DNA from: Natribaculum breve
GTDB lineage: Archaea; Halobacteriota; Halobacteria; Halobacteriales; Natrialbaceae
Direction of reading: 5' to 3'
NCBI RefSeq assembly: GCF_023008585.1
Contig: NZ_CP095390.1
Coordinates: forward strand, 3,038,001-3,102,000
Length of the DNA: 64,000 nucleotides
Shown here: positions 14,796 through 23,221 of the stretch, in pieces
Layout of the letters: every line of letters starts with the position of its first letter
How positions within the stretch are numbered: position 1 is the stretch's first letter
Made by a program: the position numbers and the translations under genes
Notes under the pieces: generated by a model
What the model was told of the DNA's origin: nothing
The model's input: the letters and a program-made list of their open reading frames with translations, nothing else
Databases searched by the model: none

Positions 14796-15601
14796 CCTTC
14801 CGGTTCCCGCCGTTCGAGGAGGTCAGCCAGCGTCGGCGACCCCGCCTCGGTTACGACCGTTCGCGCGTCGCTTCGCTCCAGTCGGTCGAGCAGCCACCGG
14901 TAGAGCACGAGACCCTGGACGACGAAGAGGTTGGTGACGAGAAAGAAGACCGCCTCTTCGACGGGCAGGCCGGCGAGGGTGAAGCCGGTCGTGTACGTAC
15001 TCGAGATGACCCAGATGCCGAGGTCGATCGCGATCCAGTCGGCGACCCACAGGTACAGCGTCGGGACGAGGACGCCGGCGGCGACGACGCGCCGCGTCCG
15101 CCAGAGGTAGGGCCAGCCGAAGGCCCACTGGATCGCCAGAACGGGCCCGGCCCACAGCAACGTCGCGCCGAGGTACAGCGTCGAACTCGAGGCCAGCACG
15201 AGCACGGCACCGACGACCGCGACGAGGAGACCGGCGACCAGACCGGCCAGCCGGGTCCAGACGGGCAACCCGAGCGACGTCCGTTCGACCGTGACGAACT
15301 GGTAGAGCCAGAGCGCGGTCAGTATCGGCTGGAGCACGAAGAACAGGTACTCCTCGAGGGGTGCGTGCCACAGCGTCAGCGCCACCGCGCCCTCGCCGTA
15401 CCACCAGACGCCGCGGTCGATGAGCGCGTTGTCCCACGGAGTCGTGTACGCCACCGCCAGGACGCTCATGATGGCGATTCCGGCGATCGCACGCCGGTTC
15501 CACCACGCCCGCTCGCGACGCGTCGCTGCGACGAGCAGGGCCACGACTGGCGGGAGGACGAACAGTGCGTGAAACTCGAGGTAGGTCAGCGGAACCGTCA
15601 T
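14792..15601 (-). CDS. crtY: Lycopene beta-cyclase (archaeal CrtY/CarR domain type)
   Basis: The ATG at 15599-15601 gives MTVPLTYLEFHALFVLPPVV and 269 residues. The open frame extends upstream but the added part is Arg-rich and lacks family features. The protein has seven or so membrane helices in two homologous halves, with conserved PWDNALIDRGVWWYG and HAPLEEYLFFVLQP in the first and GLPVEEAVFFLVTN in the second. This is the two-unit lycopene cyclase domain. It converts lycopene to beta-carotene, which the next gene cleaves to retinal. Its start overlaps the stop of a 67-codon ORF by four bases and its stop overlaps blh by four bases, giving a three-gene translationally coupled unit. Confidence 0.95.
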   Translation of the reverse strand: MTVPLTYLEFHALFVLPPVVALLVAATRRERAWWNRRAIAGIAIMSVLAVAYTTPWDNALIDRGVWWYGEGAVALTLWHAPLEEYLFFVLQPILTALWLYQFVTVERTSLGLPVWTRLAGLVAGLLVAVVGAVLVLASSSTLYLGATLLWAGPVLAIQWAFGWPYLWRTRRVVAAGVLVPTLYLWVADWIAIDLGIWVISSTYTTGFTLAGLPVEEAVFFLVTNLFVVQGLVLYRWLLDRLERSDARTVVTEAGSPTLADLLERREPEG

Positions 15602-15801
15602 CGCCCCGTCCGTGTGATCGTCGCGGTCGTCGGTGCCGATCCGCCGTCGGTCGTGTCGCGCTCGCTCGCGCCGATCTGTGCGCCGGTCTCCGAGTCCCTG
15701 TCCGACTCGACGGTGTCGACCGACCGTCGAGACCGCGTCGCCGGTCCGACGGCACCGCTCGTCACTACCTCTGGCGGCCAGCGCCCCGTCGGGATCTCCA
15801 T
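15598..15801 (-). CDS. 67-residue protein heading the crtY-blh transcript, unknown
   Basis: The frame starts MEIPTGRWPPEVVTSGAVGP and is rich in Thr, Ser, Asp and Arg, with no membrane segment or metal motif. Two facts support it as real. Its TGA overlaps the crtY ATG by four bases. Its ATG lies 35 bases after a 17-bp box nearly identical to the one 39 bases before halorhodopsin. I do not recognise a family. It may be a small regulator, or mainly serve translational coupling of crtY. The alternative is a 190-base leader. Composition is less acidic than in neighbouring genes, which is the main doubt. Confidence 0.5.
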   Translation of the reverse strand: MEIPTGRWPPEVVTSGAVGPATRSRRSVDTVESDRDSETGAQIGASERDTTDGGSAPTTATITRTGR

Positions 15802-15836
15802 ACCCCCAGTACGGCGCGGATCGACGAACAGGCGGG

Positions 15837-15853
15837 GCCATACTGGTTAGGGT
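15837..15853 (-). promoter_or_regulatory. 17-bp upstream activator-like box of the crtY transcript
   Basis: On the minus strand this reads ACCCTAACCAGTATGGC, matching 15 of 17 bases of the halorhodopsin box at 13603-13619 in the same orientation. It lies 35 bases before the 67-codon ORF and 235 bases before crtY. It also lies about 75 bases before the divergent nreA. Confidence 0.55.
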
Positions 15854-15926
15854 CAACGGGGAATCACGAACGGGGCTCGGCGCGACACTCAACATTCAAA
15901 CCCGCGCCGGCCGTACCTCGAGTCGA

Positions 15927-17225
15927 ATGCGCCTCGACGAGTACATCGAGGACCTGGAACCCGACGAGGAGGCCGAGCGCCGCCGACTCGCCAAAGAGAA
16001 GTCCTACGCGATCACGGACCACATCGCGGAGTTCGAGCGGAAGTTCGACGACGCGCTGAGCGGCGACACCCTCGTCGGCTCGACCGCGCCGTCGATCTTC
16101 GTCGGCCGGTCGAACTACCCGGACATCCCCGTCGGCCTGCTCTCGCCCGTCGGCGACGAGGATGCAGCCGAGGAGTACGTCACCGACGACAGCTGGTACC
16201 GACGGGGGTACGCCATCGACGACGTGCTCCAGCGTCGGACGGGGTTGCTCAACTCGAGCAAGCGCGCGAACGTCGACTCGCCTGGGATCGCCAGCCGACT
16301 CGCACCGTCCGTGGCCGACGTCTGGGACGGCTTCGTCGGCGTCCAGCGCGAGGTGGCGATCGCCGACCGGCCGGTCGACCTCGAGATCGGTCTCGACGGG
16401 AAACCCGACCTCGGCCTCGACGCGGGGACGGACGTGGCGACCCCGCGCGGTCCGCGGGCGACCGCCCGCTCTGCGGACCTCACGGAGAACCCCCACGTGC
16501 CACGGCCGGTGAAGAAGACCCTGGAGGACGACGACTGGCAGGCCCAGGGGGCGATGACGTACCTCTACCGGCGCGGCTTCGACGTCTACGAGATCGACTC
16601 GATCCTCTCGGCGGGCGCGCTCGGGCAGGCCGAGAATCGCCGACTCGTCCCCACGCGGTGGTCGATCACCGCCGTCGACGACACCGTCGGTCAGTTCCTC
16701 CGCGGGCGGATCGAGAACGCCCCGAGCATCGACGAGGTGCAGGTCTGGGAGAACGAGTACGTCGGCAATCGCTACTGGATCGTCCTCGCGCCTGGCACGT
16801 GGGAGTTCGAACTCGTCGAGATGAAAGCGCCCGGCAGCATCTGGAACCCCGACCCCCACGGCGACGTCTGGATGGCGAGCGCCGCGGAGGGTTACGAGGG
16901 CCGCTCGGGGTACGTCGAGGAGACCGCGGGCGCATACTACGCCGCCCGACTCGGCGTCCTCGAGTACCTCGAGTCGATCGGCCGGCAGGCGAAGTGTCTG
17001 GTCTTGCGGGAGGTCAGCGACGACTACTGGGCACCGGTCGGCGTCTGGCAGGTCCGCGAGAGCGTTCGCAACGCCTTCGAGGGAGAGTACGGCGCGGCCG
17101 AGACGTTCCACGACGCCGTCTCGGCGGTCGCCACGCAGTTGCCGATCTCGCACGCCCGACTCCGCCGGAAGTCCGAACTCGCGGCCGGGTTGCAGTCGAA
17201 CCTCTCCGCGTTCGGGACGAACTGA
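15927..17225 (+). CDS. nreA: DNA repair protein NreA (Nre family)
   Basis: The ATG at 15927 gives MRLDEYIEDLEPDEEAERRR and 432 residues, the family length. Conserved Nre segments are PSIFVGRSNYPDIPVGLLSP (about residues 55-75), SSKRANVDSP, and a C-terminal domain with GTWEFELVEMKAPGS and DYWAPVGVWQVRES. In other archaea NreA acts in DNA-damage repair and contacts PCNA through a C-terminal PIP box. Here the last residues are QSNLSAFGTN, a weakened PIP-like motif with one of the two aromatic positions replaced by Gly. The gene diverges from the retinal operon. Confidence 0.9.
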   Translation: MRLDEYIEDLEPDEEAERRRLAKEKSYAITDHIAEFERKFDDALSGDTLVGSTAPSIFVGRSNYPDIPVGLLSPVGDEDAAEEYVTDDSWYRRGYAIDDVLQRRTGLLNSSKRANVDSPGIASRLAPSVADVWDGFVGVQREVAIADRPVDLEIGLDGKPDLGLDAGTDVATPRGPRATARSADLTENPHVPRPVKKTLEDDDWQAQGAMTYLYRRGFDVYEIDSILSAGALGQAENRRLVPTRWSITAVDDTVGQFLRGRIENAPSIDEVQVWENEYVGNRYWIVLAPGTWEFELVEMKAPGSIWNPDPHGDVWMASAAEGYEGRSGYVEETAGAYYAARLGVLEYLESIGRQAKCLVLREVSDDYWAPVGVWQVRESVRNAFEGEYGAAETFHDAVSAVATQLPISHARLRRKSELAAGLQSNLSAFGTN

Positions 17226-17267
17226 CGGGACTCGAGTGGCACGCCGACGAACCGGACTCGACGTCCT

Positions 17268-17312
17268 CTCATACGGACCGCTGTAAGCCCTTACCGCAGC
17301 GACTGCGTCCGG
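17268..17312. repeat. Family 2 inverted repeat, left half only (copy 2c)
   Basis: CATACGGACCGCTGTAAGCC and CCGCAGCGACTGCGTCCGGT match the first half of copies 2a and 2b. The right half is missing. The last codons of the AI-2E transporter gene (NRTQSLR) are read from this repeat, so the gene end has grown into, or been formed by, the element. Confidence 0.55.
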
Positions 17313-18310
17313 TTGAGGACCGTCACGCTCGATTTGAAGATCCCGAGCAGGACCGGCCCGAGCACCACGCCCATGATGCCCAGCGTGTAGATACCGCCGA
17401 GCGCGCCGACGAGGACGGCGGCGGGGTGGAGACTCGCGTCCCCGTCGACGAGTCGCCTCCGGAAGACGACGTCGACCGTCGACAGCACGACGACGCCGTA
17501 GCCGGCCAGGATCGCCGCCGCGAGCGTCGCGTCGCTACCGTACAGGTACAGCGCCGCCGGTCCCCAGACGACCCAGACGCCGACGATCGGCAGGATCGAG
17601 GCGACCGTCATGACGACGGTCCAGAACGCCGCGTTCGGGAGTCCGACGACGACGAATGCGATGCCGCCGAGGACGCCCTGGACGATCGCGACGAGCAGGT
17701 GACTCCGCACGACGGCCTGCGTCGTCCCGTGTGTCTCGGCCAGCAGTTGCTCCTGGAGGCCGTCCTCGAGCGGCGCGATCTGGCGGAGCCAGGCGAGAAA
17801 TCGCTTCCCGTCGACGAGCAGGGAGTACAGCACGAACGCGAGGACGATCGCACCGAACGTCGTCCGGACGGTCGTCGCGAGGAGGGCGACTCCCTCCGTC
17901 GTGGCCGTCTCGAGCGACCTGGAGACGGCCTCCTCGAGGAGGTCCGCCTCCATCTCGTCGACGCTGGCACCATCGAGGCCGACGTCGTCGATCAAGACGC
18001 TCCTGACTGCGTCGACCGTCGCCACCACGTCCTCGCGGCCGAACGAGCGCAGAAACGACGTGACCGTCTCCACGACGACCAGCGAGACGACGAGGGCGGG
18101 GACGACGACGGCGACGAACGCGACCGCCGTGAGCACTGTCGCGGACGCGTGGGGGCCGACGACGCGTGCCAGTCGCTCGTGGGCGGGATGGAGGAGATAC
18201 GAGAGCAACGCGGCCATCAGCACGTACTGCAGGAAGGGGACGATCAGCAGGAATCCGACGACGGCGAGGGCGGCGAGGAGGGCGGCGAAGAGCCCGGTCC
18301 GGGCGTTCAT
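17291..18310 (-). CDS. AI-2E family transporter / PerM-type permease
   Basis: The 339-residue protein has about eight membrane helices in the typical pattern: two helices at the N-terminus with LLSYLLHPAHERLAR, a third helix (VLTAVAFVAVVVPALVVSLVVV), a large extracytoplasmic helical stretch (about 95-150), and a cluster of helices with GLPNAAFWTVVMTVASILPIVGVWVVWGP-type sequence. Members are called autoinducer-2 exporters, but several export ions or other solutes, so the substrate is open. The final residues NRTQSLR come from a repeat element, so the native C-terminus may have been altered. It probably lies downstream of the CPBP-like gene in one strand-consistent run. Confidence 0.88.
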   Translation of the reverse strand: MNARTGLFAALLAALAVVGFLLIVPFLQYVLMAALLSYLLHPAHERLARVVGPHASATVLTAVAFVAVVVPALVVSLVVVETVTSFLRSFGREDVVATVDAVRSVLIDDVGLDGASVDEMEADLLEEAVSRSLETATTEGVALLATTVRTTFGAIVLAFVLYSLLVDGKRFLAWLRQIAPLEDGLQEQLLAETHGTTQAVVRSHLLVAIVQGVLGGIAFVVVGLPNAAFWTVVMTVASILPIVGVWVVWGPAALYLYGSDATLAAAILAGYGVVVLSTVDVVFRRRLVDGDASLHPAAVLVGALGGIYTLGIMGVVLGPVLLGIFKSSVTVLNRTQSLR

Positions 18311-18379
18311 GTCCGTTCATCTCGCCTGTAATACATAAAACTTGACAGTAGCTGCCGGCTCGAGGACGCGAGCGGCGGC

Positions 18380-19078
18380 TCACAGCGGGACTGGCAGCCA
18401 CTCGAGGGCGCGCAGGACCGGCGTCGGTGAGAACAGCGGGTCGTGGAGGACGAGCCAGTCGAGCAAGACGAGACCCGCACCGTGTGCGATCGTGGAGGGG
18501 AGAATCGAGTTCGACCGGTAGTCGACGGCTCCGAAGAGGACGTCCGTCGGACCGGAGAGGAGGAACTCGATCGGCGGCTTTCCCGCGTGGTGGAACATGT
18601 AGACGACGGGGCTGATGAAGACCGCTTTGAAGCCGACGTCCTTGACGCCGACACAGAGCAGCCCCCGGTAGTAGGTTTCGGCGGCCAGCGCGAGGAAGAA
18701 CAGTTTGGCTGCGTGGGGGACGAACTCGCCCGGAACGGCGCTGGTTTCCCAGATCGGATAGAACGCCCGGATCGTCGGTAGCGTCGAGCCGACGAGGTAA
18801 AACGGCAGGACGAACAGCGCGAGCACGACCGTGTTCCGGACCGCGAGGCGGTCGACCCGCCAGCCGATGTCCTCGCCGTGGGAAAGCGCCAGCGCGAGCG
18901 GTCCCGCGAACAGAAACAGGCCGTCGAAGAGGAGGCGGTTGTGCAGCCCCGAGCGGACGAGGTTCGTCCACAGGACCGTCAACAGCGCACCGGCGAGTAA
19001 CGATCGCTGCACCCACGTGAGGGCAGCGAGGCGCTCGCGCAGCCAGCGGACGCCGGTACGGACCTCCTCGGTCGCCAC
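18380..19078 (-). CDS. CPBP-like intramembrane protease family protein, divergent motif
   Basis: The 232-residue membrane protein has about seven helices. The segment LALAAETYYRGLLCVGVKDV matches motif 1 of CPBP (CAAX prenyl protease 2-like) proteins, normally EExxxR. Here the first Glu is Ala and the second Glu and Arg remain. Downstream, YMFHHAGK and STIAHGAGLVLLDW supply the later His motifs. The missing first Glu could reduce or abolish protease activity. Relatives are proteases, immunity proteins or membrane scaffolds. The gene is followed closely on the same strand by the AI-2E gene and preceded by the DUF5789 gene eight bases away, which suggests an operon. Confidence 0.68.
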   Translation of the reverse strand: MATEEVRTGVRWLRERLAALTWVQRSLLAGALLTVLWTNLVRSGLHNRLLFDGLFLFAGPLALALSHGEDIGWRVDRLAVRNTVVLALFVLPFYLVGSTLPTIRAFYPIWETSAVPGEFVPHAAKLFFLALAAETYYRGLLCVGVKDVGFKAVFISPVVYMFHHAGKPPIEFLLSGPTDVLFGAVDYRSNSILPSTIAHGAGLVLLDWLVLHDPLFSPTPVLRALEWLPVPL

Positions 19079-19085
19079 GACTCTC

Positions 19086-19373
19086 TTACTCGTCTGCGGT
19101 CTGGACGGGGCCGGTCCCGATCACGTCGCGAGCGTGGCTCTCGAACTCCTGGCGGCGCTGGAAGTACGTCTCGTCGATCTCCGCGATCACGTCCGACAGC
19201 TCGAGTGGCCCCTCGGGCGTCCGAACGACGCTCTCGCCCTCGAGTCGGTCGACCTCGCTGGCTTCTTTCGGCCAGGTCAGTCGGGAAGTCACTCGCGCCA
19301 GCGGTGCGCCCTCGACGGGCGTCTTCTCGCCGAGGGAGACGGCGGGTTCGGACTCTTCTTCCTCGTCACTCAT
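19086..19373 (-). CDS. DUF5789 family small acidic protein
   Basis: The 95-residue acidic protein starts MSDEEEESEPAVSLGEKTPV and contains APLARVTSRLTWPKEASEVDR and TPEGPLELSDVIAEI, the pattern of the haloarchaeal DUF5789 family. There is no membrane segment. The C-terminal half looks helical (DETYFQRRQEFESHAR). The function is unknown. It lies eight bases upstream of the CPBP-like gene on the same strand and is probably the first gene of that operon. It diverges from the gene at 19500. Confidence 0.78.
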   Translation of the reverse strand: MSDEEEESEPAVSLGEKTPVEGAPLARVTSRLTWPKEASEVDRLEGESVVRTPEGPLELSDVIAEIDETYFQRRQEFESHARDVIGTGPVQTADE

Positions 19374-19499
19374 GATCGGGCGTTTGCGAGCCCGTCGATT
19401 CAAGCTTTCGCTTCCGCCGCCTCGTTTCCGTCGATCCTCTCCGTTCTTTGGTAGTTGTCTGACGTATCGTTTTGTGTCCCGAGCGCGAACGGGACGCGT

Positions 19500-20366
19500 A
19501 TGACCAGCCTGACGGAGGTATACGACGGCAACGGGGCGGCGGTGACGAGCCTCCGGCGGCTGTACGCCGGGACGGCACTCGTCCTCCTCGGCGCTGCTCT
19601 CGCCGTCGTGGCCGTGTTCGTCGCGACGACCGACCTCTTCGCCGCGTACGTCGGTGGCCAGTTCGGGGCAGTGAAGTGGGCCGGCATCCTCGCCGGACTG
19701 GGCGTCCCCGCCGTGCTCGTGGGCGTCTTCGCCGTCTTGCCCGCGAGTCGGCGCGTCCGTGCCGCAGCAGCTATCGGCACGAGCCTCTGTCTGCTCGGCG
19801 TCGCCCTCTTCTGGCACGCCTACCCCGACCACTGGCGCGGGCACGGCGACGACCTGACGCTGCTCGTCTCGGTCGTCTACCTGCTCGGGCTCTTCACCGC
19901 CATCTGGTGTCTGTTCGTCGCCGTCGCCAACTTCAAGACCCGGAACGACCCCGGCGGTGCCCTCGAGATGAACGTCACCCGACGCGGCGAGACGAAGGTC
20001 GTCGAGGTCGACCGCTCGAGCGGTGGGCTCGGCGGCATCGGCTTCCTCGGCGGGACGCCGGACGGCGAGGTCGAGACCCAGACCAACGCGTCGGACGAGG
20101 CTTCGACGCGCGCCGCCCAGACGAGCGCACCGGCGAGCGACGGCGGCTCGGCAGCCACCGACCTCAGTTCGCCGCTCGACGGCCGCGACGCCGAGATCGT
20201 CGACGCGCCCGCCGGGCCGTCGGAGCCGGCCGACCGGTACTGCGGGAACTGCGCGCACTTCCAGTACGCCCGCTCGTCCTCGGGGATGACGCCCTACTGT
20301 GCGTACCACGACGAGGCGATGGACGACATGGACGCCTGCGAGGAGTGGGCGCCGAACCACGAGTAG
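19500..20366 (+). CDS. Membrane protein with Cys-rich C-terminal module
   Basis: The ATG at 19500 gives MTSLTEVYDGNGAAVTSLRR and 288 residues. Five hydrophobic segments lie between about residues 20 and 145 (for example AVKWAGILAGLGVPAVLVG and LTLLVSVVYLLGLFTAIWCL). A cytoplasmic, Ser/Ala/Thr-rich linker follows. The C-terminus has CGNCAHFQYARSSSGMTPYC, then further His and Cys residues, which looks like a metal-binding module. Proteins of this layout are conserved in haloarchaea and sometimes called permeases without proof. No partner gene identifies a substrate. Confidence 0.78.
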   Translation: MTSLTEVYDGNGAAVTSLRRLYAGTALVLLGAALAVVAVFVATTDLFAAYVGGQFGAVKWAGILAGLGVPAVLVGVFAVLPASRRVRAAAAIGTSLCLLGVALFWHAYPDHWRGHGDDLTLLVSVVYLLGLFTAIWCLFVAVANFKTRNDPGGALEMNVTRRGETKVVEVDRSSGGLGGIGFLGGTPDGEVETQTNASDEASTRAAQTSAPASDGGSAATDLSSPLDGRDAEIVDAPAGPSEPADRYCGNCAHFQYARSSSGMTPYCAYHDEAMDDMDACEEWAPNHE

Positions 20367-20527
20367 CGCTGGCTTCTGTGTGCTGTGGCGACGTTTTCTC
20401 GGCGGGGCGACCGAAACCGTCGAGACCAGACTGGCCGATCCGTGAATCTGCGTGATCGTCTCGTACGACGGAATTACAGCTGCGCTCACAGGCATCGTTA
20501 TTGGGATGCCTCACGTCTATCGTTCGC

Positions 20528-22222
20528 ATGGCCGAATTCGGCGCGCTCTCGCTCGTGCCGCCGCTGCTCGCGATCGCGCTGGCGATCGTGACGCGCCGGC
20601 CGATCCTCTCGCTGTTTCTCGGGATCTGGTCGGGTGGCGTCATCCTGACCGGGAGTCTCGGCGTCGGGCAGACGTTCCGGTGGATCACCGGCTCGATCGC
20701 CGACTCGTTTCACGCACAGATCCTCGTGTTCACCCTGTTGCTCGGGTCGGGCGTCGCGCTCATCTGGCGACTCGGCGGGGCGACCGCCGTGCGAAACTGG
20801 GCGACGACTCGCCTCGAGACCCAGCGCAACGCCGGACTCGCCGCGTGGGTCCTCGGGATGCTCCTGTTTTTCGACGACTACGCCAACACGGCGATCGTCG
20901 GGAGCACGATGCGCGAGATCTCAGACCAGATGCGCATCTCCCGGGAGAAGCTGTCGTACATCGTCGACTCGACGGCCGCGCCCGTGGCGACGATCGCCAT
21001 CTCGAGTTGGGTCGCGTTCCAGCTGTCGATGATCGACGAGGGGTACGTCGTCGTCGAGGAGACCCACGGCGTCGAGACCCCCGGCGTGTTCCAGACGTTC
21101 GTCCAGTCGATCCCGTACAACACCTACGCGCTGCTCGCCATCCTCATGGTCGGAATCGTCCTCTACACGCGCCGGGACTTCGGCGAGATGCTCGACGCCG
21201 AACACCGGTCGTGGCAGACGGGCAACGTCAGCCGCGAGGACGCACAGCCGCTGCAGAAAGTCGAGGGCGACCTGGGTGAGCCGATCGAGACTCGCCCGAT
21301 GCTTCGGACGTTCTTCGCCCCGGTCGTCGTGTTGATCGTCGTCACGCTCGCGGGCGCGTTCCGGACCGGATACGGCACGTGGGTCGACGAGCAGGCCGAG
21401 GCCGGCGCGCCGACGTCGCTCGAGGCCGCGGCGAGCCAGGACGGCGTCGTGCAGGTGCTCGTCGACGTGATCGGCGCGGGCGACTTCGCCGCCGCGCTCG
21501 TCTGGGGGTCGTTCGCGATGATCGCGACGGTCGTCGCCATCGGGCTGGTCTACGACATCGTCGATCTCGCGACCGCCGTCGAGACGGTCGTCGACGGCTT
21601 CCACCTCATGGTGACGGCGGTGACGATCCTCGTGCTCGCCTGGTCGATCAGCGCGGTCGCCGAGGACCTCGGCACCGGGACCTACGTCGCCGGCGTCGCG
21701 GAGGACGTCGTCTCGCCCGCACTGTTGCCGATCGTCGTCCTGTTCGTCTCCGCGTTCGTCGCGTTCACGATGGGGTCGTCGTGGGCGACGATGGGCATCG
21801 TCACGCCGATCGCCCTCCCCGTCGGCTACGAACTCACGACGAGTTTCGACCTCGCGCCCGTCCTCGTCGGTGCGGTGTTCTCCGGGGCGATCTTCGGCGA
21901 CCACACCTCGCCGATCTCCGATACGACCGTCCTCTCCTCGACGTTCACGGGTGCCGACCTGATCGACCACGTCCGGACCCAGCTGTACTACGCCGGGACC
22001 GTCATGCTCGTCGTGACGCTGTGTTACCTGCTGTACGGCTTCCTCGGCGTCCCGCCCGTCGTCTACCTCCCGCTCGGGGCCGTCGTCCTCGTCGGCCTCG
22101 TCTACGCGCTCTCCGAACTCGACGCCCGGCGGAAAGGCGTCTCCCCGATCGCGTCGTCGGGCGACCTCGAGGACGTCGAGACCGGCTCCGAAACCGGTGC
22201 GGTTCCCGGCGAGACCGACTAG
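20528..22222 (+). CDS. nhaC: NhaC family Na+/H+ antiporter
   Basis: The ATG at 20528 gives MAEFGALSLVPPLLAIALAI and 564 residues with about twelve membrane helices. Family hallmarks include RPILSLFLGIWSGG near the N-terminus, LLFFDDYANTAIVGSTMR, the long loop before helix 7, and the C-terminal pair FTMGSSWATMGIVTPIALPV and GAIFGDHTSPISDTT, which carry polar residues needed for cation exchange. NhaC antiporters expel Na+ for H+, important for life at molar salt. It stands alone. The G of its TAG stop is the first base of a 15-bp sequence repeated at 23491. Confidence 0.93.
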   Translation: MAEFGALSLVPPLLAIALAIVTRRPILSLFLGIWSGGVILTGSLGVGQTFRWITGSIADSFHAQILVFTLLLGSGVALIWRLGGATAVRNWATTRLETQRNAGLAAWVLGMLLFFDDYANTAIVGSTMREISDQMRISREKLSYIVDSTAAPVATIAISSWVAFQLSMIDEGYVVVEETHGVETPGVFQTFVQSIPYNTYALLAILMVGIVLYTRRDFGEMLDAEHRSWQTGNVSREDAQPLQKVEGDLGEPIETRPMLRTFFAPVVVLIVVTLAGAFRTGYGTWVDEQAEAGAPTSLEAAASQDGVVQVLVDVIGAGDFAAALVWGSFAMIATVVAIGLVYDIVDLATAVETVVDGFHLMVTAVTILVLAWSISAVAEDLGTGTYVAGVAEDVVSPALLPIVVLFVSAFVAFTMGSSWATMGIVTPIALPVGYELTTSFDLAPVLVGAVFSGAIFGDHTSPISDTTVLSSTFTGADLIDHVRTQLYYAGTVMLVVTLCYLLYGFLGVPPVVYLPLGAVVLVGLVYALSELDARRKGVSPIASSGDLEDVETGSETGAVPGETD

Positions 22223-22236
22223 ACCGCCGGCTTCGC
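22222..22236 (+). repeat. Left 15-bp direct repeat flanking a two-gene insert
   Basis: GACCGCCGGCTTCGC here recurs exactly at 23491-23505. The repeats enclose 1.25 kb of lower-GC DNA with a membrane-protein gene and a small ORF. Confidence 0.5.
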
Positions 22237-22558
22237 CGTCGTTCGAAGATGGGTACCACAGGGACCGGGCCAACTGCATCGATTGTGGCGACGCGCCACG
22301 CGTTGGTTGCTGATCCAAGCCCCGAACTTCCCGAAGACTCTGGAGAAGCGTTGCCGTCGTAGACGACCGACAGCGTCAGAACGGGATACGACGGAAAACA
22401 TAATTTCTCCGAAAAGTAAATGAAGTTGGGGTTACATCGATCGACAACTCTAGATCAGCTACGGGACGAATCTGGCAGCGGCTATCCGATCACCGACAAG
22501 CCCGTATGACTCCTGTAGACAAACCGGATACGAACGAAAGAGGGGATCTCAACGAGCG
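22237..22558. other. AT-richer spacer before the insert genes
   Basis: No gene is supported in this 320-base stretch. It contains an AT-rich run (AACATAATTTCTCCGAAAAG) at about 22397-22416, but this is more than 140 bases from the next ATG. Composition is clearly lower in GC than the flanking antiporter gene. Confidence 0.5.
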
Positions 22559-23218
22559 ATGACAGGTGACGACAGCCTCGAAGAAAGGAAACCGCCGGAC
22601 AGCGGTACCGCAGATCAATCTCCCCAGATCGACCTTCTCGACCGGTACGAGCAGATGGTCCAAACGCAAGTGGAGACTGTCAACGAAATCGACGACAAGG
22701 CGGCAACGACGATGCGCGTCGTCGCGGTATTGCTCGGCATCTTATTATCGCTGCTGACGTTCGTCACTGGCGACTATTCCATCGAGATGTCGATGACTAC
22801 TGTCCTCCCGGTGATCTGGGTTGCCAGTGGTGTCGCCACTCTCCTCCTGTCTCTCGCACTCTGTCTGTACACGTATTTGAGCAGCCGGATGCTCTTCGGC
22901 CCGAAAGCGGTATTCGGCGACGTCTTGGCCGAGAATCGGGTTTCGTGGGCCGACTACGAATCGAAGCTACTCAAGGGCTACGCGACGGCGATAACGACGA
23001 ACAGAGAAGTGATCCGAACGAACTCGAGACGATTTCGCAACACGCTGTTGACACTAGTTTACGGACTCGTCGGTGTCAGCGTTGGCCTCGGCCTGTTTAT
23101 CATCGACTTGCCAATATACGTCGACGCCCTCGTCTCGGTTGGTGTCGTTTTGGCAACGGGGGTGTTCACAGTGTACATCCTCGAGGAAAGATACATGGTG
23201 ATTCCACACGAAGACTGA
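22559..23218 (+). CDS. Four-helix membrane protein, unknown, lower-GC gene
   Basis: The 219-residue protein has an acidic N-terminus, a helical segment LLDRYEQMVQTQVETVNEID, and then DDKAATTMRVVAVLLGILLS leading into the first of four membrane helices in two pairs (about residues 50-110 and 160-212). The charged segment just before helix 1 resembles that in membrane effectors of SLATT or Pycsar type, but the match is by eye and weak. The codon use and GC are lower than neighbours, and the pair of genes is bracketed by 15-bp direct repeats, which suggests recent acquisition. The next ORF follows after three bases. Confidence 0.7.
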   Translation: MTGDDSLEERKPPDSGTADQSPQIDLLDRYEQMVQTQVETVNEIDDKAATTMRVVAVLLGILLSLLTFVTGDYSIEMSMTTVLPVIWVASGVATLLLSLALCLYTYLSSRMLFGPKAVFGDVLAENRVSWADYESKLLKGYATAITTNREVIRTNSRRFRNTLLTLVYGLVGVSVGLGLFIIDLPIYVDALVSVGVVLATGVFTVYILEERYMVIPHED

Positions 23219-23221
23219 GTT

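Noticed and set aside
22559..23218. Firm assignment of the four-helix protein to a CBASS or Pycsar system
   Set aside because: No cyclase gene lies nearby and the similarity is only by eye, so it is kept as unknown with a speculative note.
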